Shown here one piece after another: positions 59,417 to 64,000 of a stretch of DNA of 64,000 bases. The notes beneath the pieces are model-generated. The model did no database searches and was not told where the DNA came from. It saw only the letters and a list, made by a program, of their open reading frames with translations. The translations under genes and the position numbers were made by a program. Source of the stretch: Ignavibacteria bacterium (GTDB taxonomy: Bacteria; Bacteroidota; Ignavibacteria; Tepidaquicellales; OLB5); assembly GCA_017303675.1 (NCBI GenBank), contig JAFLBX010000001.1, positions 941,970 to 1,005,969 on the forward strand. The letters are read 5' to 3'. Within the stretch, counting starts at the first letter, position 1. The number at the start of each line of letters is the position of its first letter.

Positions 59417-59443
59417 AAAAAAACCCTGAAGTAAATTCAGGGT
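59417..59443 (-). terminator. Intrinsic terminator after trpS
   Basis: ACCCTGAA and TTCAGGGT form an 8-bp stem with a GTAAA loop, followed on the reverse strand by seven T. Confidence 0.9.
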
Positions 59444-59476
59444 CGAAAAAAATTATTGCCGGGTTTACTTGTTAAT

Positions 59477-60472
59477 TTAAATACTTAATCCAGTTTTATC
59501 CCAAACCTCTGCTTTAGTTGCAGAAGCAACTGACCTTGCTCTTTCAGCGCCCTTTTTAAGAATATCCTTTACATAAGAAATATCATTTTTCAGGCGTTCA
59601 CGCTCTTCACGGAAAGGCTTGAATGTTTCTATTACTTTTTCAAGCAGCAATTTCTTTGCATCGCCGTAGCCCATACCGCCTGCGCGGTAGCGCTCAAGAA
59701 GCGCAGCTTTTTCACTTTCCGATGCAAAATAAGAGTAAAGCTTATATATTGTATCAGGTTCTTTCGGGGCTTCTACCGGTGTGGAATCAGTAACAATTCC
59801 CATTATCTGTTTCTTTAAAGCTTTATCAGTTGCGAAAATTTCAATAGTATTACCGTAGCTTTTGCTCATTTTCTGCCCGTCAGTTCCTATTACAACAGCT
59901 ACTTCTTCAGGTATAAACGGCTCAGGCAGCTTAAACACATCGCCGTAAATACGGTTGAACTTTCCGGCCAGATCACGCGCTATTTCTACATGCTGTTTCT
60001 GGTCTTTGCCTACCGGAACAATATCGGGCTTGTAGATAAGTATATCAACCGCCATTAGTACCGGATATGTAAACAGACCCGCATTAATTTCCTTAATTCC
60101 CTTAGCAACTGCATCCTTGTATGCATGAGCCAGCTCAAGCATAGGCATTGGTGTGAGGCAGTTAAGTACCCAGGTAAGCTCTGCATGTTCAGGCACATCA
60201 CTTTGCCTGAAGAAGACTGCTTTGTTGGGGTCAAGCCCCAAAGCGAGATAATCCATTGCCAGATCAAGAATCAGCTCCTGAAGCTCTGCTTTATTTTTAA
60301 CAGTGGTAAGCGAGTGCAGGTCAGCTATAAAAATATAATTCTCACGGTCATCCTGCATGTTAACATGCCCCTGCATAGCGCCAAGATAATTTCCAATATG
60401 CACCTTGCCTGTGGGCTTAACGCCTGAGAGAATTCTTTTTTTCGGTGATGTAGGTTGTGAGGGTGAAGCCAT
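59477..60472 (-). CDS. trpS: Tryptophan-tRNA ligase
   Basis: A 331-residue class I synthetase. The HIGH-type motif appears as HIGNYLGA (about residues 24-31) and the KMSKS loop as GQKMSKSYGN (about 199-208). GKDQKQHVEIARDLAGKFN and the PVLMAVDILIYKPDIVPVG active-site strand are typical of bacterial TrpRS, and the length is normal. It charges tRNA-Trp. The ATG shares its A with the nuoJ stop codon (TAATG), so translation is coupled to nuoJ, an unusual pairing. A terminator follows directly. Confidence 0.95.
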   Translation of the reverse strand: MASPSQPTSPKKRILSGVKPTGKVHIGNYLGAMQGHVNMQDDRENYIFIADLHSLTTVKNKAELQELILDLAMDYLALGLDPNKAVFFRQSDVPEHAELTWVLNCLTPMPMLELAHAYKDAVAKGIKEINAGLFTYPVLMAVDILIYKPDIVPVGKDQKQHVEIARDLAGKFNRIYGDVFKLPEPFIPEEVAVVIGTDGQKMSKSYGNTIEIFATDKALKKQIMGIVTDSTPVEAPKEPDTIYKLYSYFASESEKAALLERYRAGGMGYGDAKKLLLEKVIETFKPFREERERLKNDISYVKDILKKGAERARSVASATKAEVWDKTGLSI

Positions 60473-60990
60473 TATTCAAACTTCTTTTGTGCCAGAACTA
60501 TTGCGCCGACTATTGCTGCCAGCAAAACGAATGAAACAAGCTCAAACGGGAATGAATAAGTAGTATAAAGCTCTTTGCCGACTGATTCTATTGTACCCAT
60601 AACTTCAGCGTTTGGATTCATGTTTTTAAACTTACCGAAAAATGCGAAAAATGCGGTTATACCCAGTGATGCAAACAGCATTAATGCAAGTATAATTGCG
60701 GATAATTTTTTATATGTAACTGTTTCGGTAAGTTTTTTTTCTCCGCTTAAGTTCAATAACATGATAACGAAAAGGAACAATACCATGATTGCGCCTGCGT
60801 ATACCAGGATCTGGATAATTGCCACAAACTGTGAACGAAGCATAAGGTAAACGCCTGAGATTGCAAAAAAATTAACAACAAGATAAAGTGCGCTGGTTAT
60901 CGGGCTGCGTCTTGTGATCATCATTATTGCCGAACCAAGCGCAAGGATGGCAAATAAAAGCGTTATTATATTTTCTGCATTCCAGATCAT
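60472..60990 (-). CDS. nuoJ: NADH-quinone oxidoreductase subunit J
   Basis: A 172-residue protein with five transmembrane segments. The NuoJ pattern is clear: an N-terminal helix, then ITSALYLVVNFFAISGVYLMLRSQFVAIIQILVYAGAIMVLFLFVIMLLNLS, followed by a charged loop and a final helix FELVSFVLLAAIVGAIVLAQKK. NuoJ forms part of the proton-pumping membrane arm of complex I. The rest of the nuo operon (nuoI, nuoK, nuoL) is not adjacent; instead trpS overlaps its stop and a tRNA gene lies upstream. It could be an isolated gene serving a complex encoded elsewhere. Confidence 0.92.
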   Translation of the reverse strand: MIWNAENIITLLFAILALGSAIMMITRRSPITSALYLVVNFFAISGVYLMLRSQFVAIIQILVYAGAIMVLFLFVIMLLNLSGEKKLTETVTYKKLSAIILALMLFASLGITAFFAFFGKFKNMNPNAEVMGTIESVGKELYTTYSFPFELVSFVLLAAIVGAIVLAQKKFE

Positions 60991-61070
60991 TGTAGTAGTA
61001 AATTTTATTTCTTTGAAACATGAACATCTTTCTCTTAATGCACTTTATCTAAGTGAATGAGAAATGAAAG

Positions 61071-61158
61071 TGCCCGGAGCCGGAATCGAACCGGCACTGA
61101 GATATTATCCCAACAGGATTTTAAGTCCTGCGCGTCTACCAGTTCCGCCATCCGGGCA
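61071..61158 (-). tRNA. tRNA-Leu (UAA anticodon)
   Basis: On the reverse strand an 88-nt cloverleaf has the acceptor stem TGCCCGG/CCGGGCA, the D arm GCGGAACTGGTAGACGC, and the anticodon stem CAGGA/TCCTG with loop CTTAAAA, giving anticodon UAA. A long class II variable arm and the T arm GCCGGTTCGATTCCGGC follow. The 3' CCA is not encoded. It reads UUA and lies between the nuoJ gene and the DnaQ-UvrC-like gene. Confidence 0.97.
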
Positions 61159-61283
61159 ATATTTCAAAGAATTTTCAGCTATTTTTGTGCAATTTAGCCG
61201 ATTTTTTGCGGTTATAGAACACATAAATAATAATTTTTTCCAATTAAATCTAACCTAAAATTCGGTAGTTTCAGGGATAAATG

Positions 61284-63044
61284 TCACTTTTTAATTATAA
61301 ACTTCATTACATCCTCGAGCCTTGTTTTAGCTGTCATTTTCATGACCCTCGAAGGCTTATAGTTCCTGTAAACCCAGTTGGAAATTATTTTAAGTGAATC
61401 GATTTCATCTATCTTGAATTTATGATATGCTTTTCCAAATACATACTCTTTAAATAAAGCCCCGCTGAAATACAGGTAATTTATTTCTTCCTGTATGTTC
61501 TGCAGATACTCAGCATCGTTTTTTGAAATTTCATCGATAATATAAGTCTTTGCAGCCTTGCCGTTAACCATCAAAAATATTTCATATGAAGTTTCATCAA
61601 TGGAATTTTTACATTTAATAATATAGTTCTGAAGCTCAACAATAGAATTAGTAAGCTCGATATTAAGCATAACTTTCCGAAGGTCAGCAATATTATCGCG
61701 CAGATGCGAAGCATGTTCGAAATTTTCCTCACCCGCTGCAATTTCCATTTCACGCTCAAGGAATCTCACCGCCCCTTCTTCAGAATCAGAGAGCAGGAAT
61801 TTATCAACACGCTTTACTTCCCGGTGGTACTCAGCCGCGCTTGATGTAAAATTACACGGCGCTCCGCATTGGCCGATTTCAAAATACATGCAGGTACTAT
61901 GGTTTTTTGCCGGCTTCAGGTTTATATCATCGCACTTGCGCAGCTTGTAAAGCCGGTTAATTCTTTCAATTAGGTTGTTTACTGTAAATGAGCTTGCAAA
62001 TGGACCGTAATATTTTGCGCCGTCAGGTATTATTTCAAATACCTTCTGTACTTTTGGGAATGCCCGGTTAACATCGATCTTTATGAATGGAAACTTGCGG
62101 TATGATTTAATCGCTGAATTGAATCTGGGCTTATGTGATTTTATCATCCGGCTTTCAGCCAGAAGGGCGGAAAGCTCAGAGCCGGTTGTTTCCCACTCAA
62201 CCCTGTGAACATACCTCACCAGCTTTTTAACCTTTGTAGAGTGTGAAGTATTGTGGTAAAAATAAGAGCCCAGGCGCTCTTTAAGACTTTTTGCTTTACC
62301 TATATATATTATCTCATCATTTTTGTTGAACATAAAATATATGCCGGGCTTTTGCGGTACTTCCTTCAGGTTTATCTTAAGCTTTTTGAATCTTGTTGTT
62401 GTTTTTGTATCATCATATATCTTTTTGAACTGAAACCCGATTATCTCATCTGCTGTCTCAAACTCAAATTCACTTACAAGCTGCTCTATAAAAATAGAAA
62501 GTATCTGCGCTGTCGCGCGGGCATCATCAATTGCCCTGTGTTTGCGTTTGGTGTGTATGCCAAAATGCCGCTTTAATGAATCCAGTGATTTTGAAGGAAG
62601 CGAGCGGCTAAGCCTGCGAGCAAGCCTTGCAGTGCAAAGTGAAGGATACTCTAGCCTGTTATAGCCTGCCCTCAGCAGCGACTCATTTAGGAAACTGTAA
62701 TCAAATCTTACATTATGGCCGCCGAGTATCACACCGCCGCTGCCAATAAAATTCAGTATTTGCGGAGCTAATTCTTCAAACGCCGGTTTTTTGTGAACCA
62801 TTTCATTGGTGATTCCCGTCATTTGTGTGATATAAGGCGGTATAAATTCACCCGGATTCATCAGGGTTTCGTATTCATCGATAATTTCGCCGCCTCTTAT
62901 CTTAACTATGCCTATTTCAGTCATGCGGTTATTAACCGCGCTTAATCCTGTTGTCTCAACATCAAACACAGTGAATACTGTATCATTTAATGATGATATT
63001 GTTTCAACAGCTTCAGGAGATAATATTTCAGATACGGCTTTCAA
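61284..63044 (-). CDS. DnaQ-type 3'-5' exonuclease fused to a GIY-YIG/UvrC-like nuclease
   Basis: A 586-residue fusion. Residues 20-190 form a DEDDh exonuclease: FDVETTG (Asp28, Glu30), GGHNVRFDYSFL (His110 region) and HRAIDDA (His169, Asp173). Residues 230-320 are a GIY-YIG domain (KPGIYFMF...IIYIGKAKSLKERLGSYF, with GIY 234-236 and YIG 247-249). A UvrC-like Cys-containing region (CMYFEIGQCGAPC) and a UVR-like helix pair follow. There is no UvrC C-terminal RNase-H-like domain. Similar DnaQ-UvrC N-half fusions are known in actinobacteria and other phyla. The protein probably acts in DNA repair or end processing. It has no close neighbour in an operon. Confidence 0.92.
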   Translation of the reverse strand: MKAVSEILSPEAVETISSLNDTVFTVFDVETTGLSAVNNRMTEIGIVKIRGGEIIDEYETLMNPGEFIPPYITQMTGITNEMVHKKPAFEELAPQILNFIGSGGVILGGHNVRFDYSFLNESLLRAGYNRLEYPSLCTARLARRLSRSLPSKSLDSLKRHFGIHTKRKHRAIDDARATAQILSIFIEQLVSEFEFETADEIIGFQFKKIYDDTKTTTRFKKLKINLKEVPQKPGIYFMFNKNDEIIYIGKAKSLKERLGSYFYHNTSHSTKVKKLVRYVHRVEWETTGSELSALLAESRMIKSHKPRFNSAIKSYRKFPFIKIDVNRAFPKVQKVFEIIPDGAKYYGPFASSFTVNNLIERINRLYKLRKCDDINLKPAKNHSTCMYFEIGQCGAPCNFTSSAAEYHREVKRVDKFLLSDSEEGAVRFLEREMEIAAGEENFEHASHLRDNIADLRKVMLNIELTNSIVELQNYIIKCKNSIDETSYEIFLMVNGKAAKTYIIDEISKNDAEYLQNIQEEINYLYFSGALFKEYVFGKAYHKFKIDEIDSLKIISNWVYRNYKPSRVMKMTAKTRLEDVMKFIIKK

Positions 63045-63224
63045 AATTTGTAAGATGCAAATTAATTAAATTAATTATAACTTTGTAAACCAATAATGAG
63101 GCAATACAGGTCTTAAATAATCTAAACCACAAATTTCACAATTATAACCGAATTTATTCCGGTATTACTTAAAATGCTTATTGGATGTTTTGATTATAGT
63201 AAACCTGAATAAAATTAATTAATT

Positions 63225-63812
63225 ATGGAAAACACTCAGGACTTCTGGCAGAAACGGTGGATCGATAATAAAACCGGGTGGGATATCGGATATGCTGCAC
63301 CGCCGATTACTGATCTAATCGATACACTTACTGATAAAAATATAAAAATTCTGATACCCGGTGCCGGAAATGCGTATGAAGCAGAGTACCTGTTTAAAAA
63401 TGGATTTAGTAACGTTTACGTTATGGATATAGCGGCAAAGCCGCTTGAAAATTTAGGTCAGCGCGTACCGGACTTTCCCCGGGAACAACTGCTTAATGAA
63501 AACTTTTTTGAGCATACAGGCCAGTATGACCTCATCATTGAACAAACATTTTTTATTGCTATCGATCCGGCATTAAGGCAGGAATACGTTTTAAAGATGA
63601 AAGAACTGCTTAAGCCTACCGGTCATTTAACGGGACTATTAATTTTCAAAGATGAACCTTCACAGGGCGGGCCGCCTTACGTAGATACAAAAGAAAATTA
63701 CCGTAAATATTTTGAAGGTGAGTTTAATATCCTGAAGTATGAAATTGCAGAAAACTCAATAAAACCCCGTGCAGGATGGGAAGTGTTCATTGATATGGTG
63801 AAAATTGTATAA
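63225..63812 (+). CDS. TPMT-like SAM-dependent methyltransferase
   Basis: A 195-residue class I methyltransferase of the thiopurine-methyltransferase-like group. The start QDFWQKRWIDNKTGWDIGYAAPPITDLID is diagnostic (FW...RW...GWD), and KILIPGAGNAYEAEYLFKNGFSNVYVMDIA forms the SAM-binding strand-loop (GAGNAYEA). A LLTGLLIFKDEP-type strand and GGPPYVDTKENYRKYF follow. In bacteria these enzymes methylate thiols or selenium/tellurium compounds; the substrate here is uncertain. It is cytoplasmic and transcribed alone before the truncated gene at the end of the window. Confidence 0.9.
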   Translation: MENTQDFWQKRWIDNKTGWDIGYAAPPITDLIDTLTDKNIKILIPGAGNAYEAEYLFKNGFSNVYVMDIAAKPLENLGQRVPDFPREQLLNENFFEHTGQYDLIIEQTFFIAIDPALRQEYVLKMKELLKPTGHLTGLLIFKDEPSQGGPPYVDTKENYRKYFEGEFNILKYEIAENSIKPRAGWEVFIDMVKIV

Positions 63813-63867
63813 TCGAATATTATATTGTATCAAGGAAAACGAATTATTTTAATCTTTTAATCAATTC

Positions 63868-64000
63868 ATGAATATTGAATTTACAAAACATGCCCTTGAA
63901 GAAATTCAAATCAGGGGAATTGAACTGGATATTGTTGAGAAAATAATTCGAAATCCAAAACAGGTATTAGAATCTGAAAAAAACAGGAAGGTCTACCAGG
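63868..64000 (+). CDS. DUF4258-like protein (3' end cut by window edge)
   Basis: Only the first 44 codons are present. The sequence MNIEFTKHALEEIQIRGIELDIVEKIIRNPKQVLES is typical of DUF4258, a RelE-like fold family often paired with a DUF2283 partner in toxin-antitoxin-like modules. The motif F-T-x-H-A-x-x-x-I-x-x-R-G-I is complete. The start is an ATG about 55 bp after the methyltransferase stop, and no Shine-Dalgarno is seen. The reading frame remains open to the window edge. The partner and the true length cannot be seen. Confidence 0.8.
   Translation, partial: MNIEFTKHALEEIQIRGIELDIVEKIIRNPKQVLESEKNRKVYQ

Overview
The window looks like a chromosomal segment from a member of the Bacteroidota/Chlorobiota/Ignavibacteriota (FCB) assemblage, most likely an Ignavibacteria-type bacterium. 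This is an inference. It rests on four secreted proteins ending in the 'NYPNPFNP' type of T9SS type A sorting domain, on several promoters of the FCB TTG-N19/20-TAnnTTTG form, on Bacteroidota-restricted families (DUF3098, DUF937-like, the TonB/PstS-like/TPR set), on a eukaryote-like citrate synthase and on frequent TTG starts without a Shine-Dalgarno. Most genes have moderate G+C; one long gene (8.2-10.7 kb) is much more AT-rich.

Layout. 0-3 kb: a minus-strand set with an HMA-MauE membrane protein (cut by the window edge), an HMA-AraC regulator, a GNAT, a small protein and a secreted esterase. 3-8 kb: a Lon-N-domain protein, a lipoprotein, small soluble proteins, a BrnT/CopG-type toxin-antitoxin pair and an MFS exporter. 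8-11 kb: an AT-rich 848-aa protein with two DUF262 domains and an HNH nuclease, the best candidate for an uncharacterised defence protein. 11-17 kb: a hemerythrin protein, a complementary pair of M16 peptidases, and prfA with two small genes. 17-21.5 kb: a plus-strand cluster of two D-Ala-D-Ala-ligase-like ATP-grasp enzymes, a GNAT and a lysine-2,3-aminomutase-like radical SAM enzyme, with its own promoter and terminator; this looks like an undescribed beta-lysine-type pathway. 21.5-28 kb: a secreted M43 protease, a cupin and the B12-dependent ribonucleotide reductase.

28-33 kb is rich in palindromic repeats. They surround a small WxxGHWR-repeat gene broken by an in-frame TGA, a DUF2188 protein, a YgjP-like metallopeptidase, ada and trmB. 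33-42 kb holds citrate synthase, an L,D-transpeptidase, TonB with a PstS-like lipoprotein and a TPR protein, and an M20 dipeptidase. 42-49 kb holds a beta-barrel protein, several unrecognised proteins, a PhnP-like hydrolase, a GxxExxY protein enclosed by inverted repeats, and inorganic pyrophosphatase. 49-52 kb contains a NarX/NarL-type two-component pair split by a four-hairpin element. 52-57.5 kb encodes three T9SS-exported proteins, two of them tandem YCF48-like paralogues. 57.5-64 kb holds housekeeping genes: quinone oxidoreductase, trpS, a lone nuoJ, tRNA-Leu(UAA), a DnaQ-UvrC-like fusion nuclease, a methyltransferase and a truncated DUF4258 gene.

No CRISPR array, rRNA, integrase or complete insertion sequence was seen. 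The accessory content consists of the DUF262-HNH gene, the toxin-antitoxin pair, the GxxExxY cassette and several families of short intergenic palindromes, some of which supply stop codons or ribosome-binding sites to neighbouring genes.
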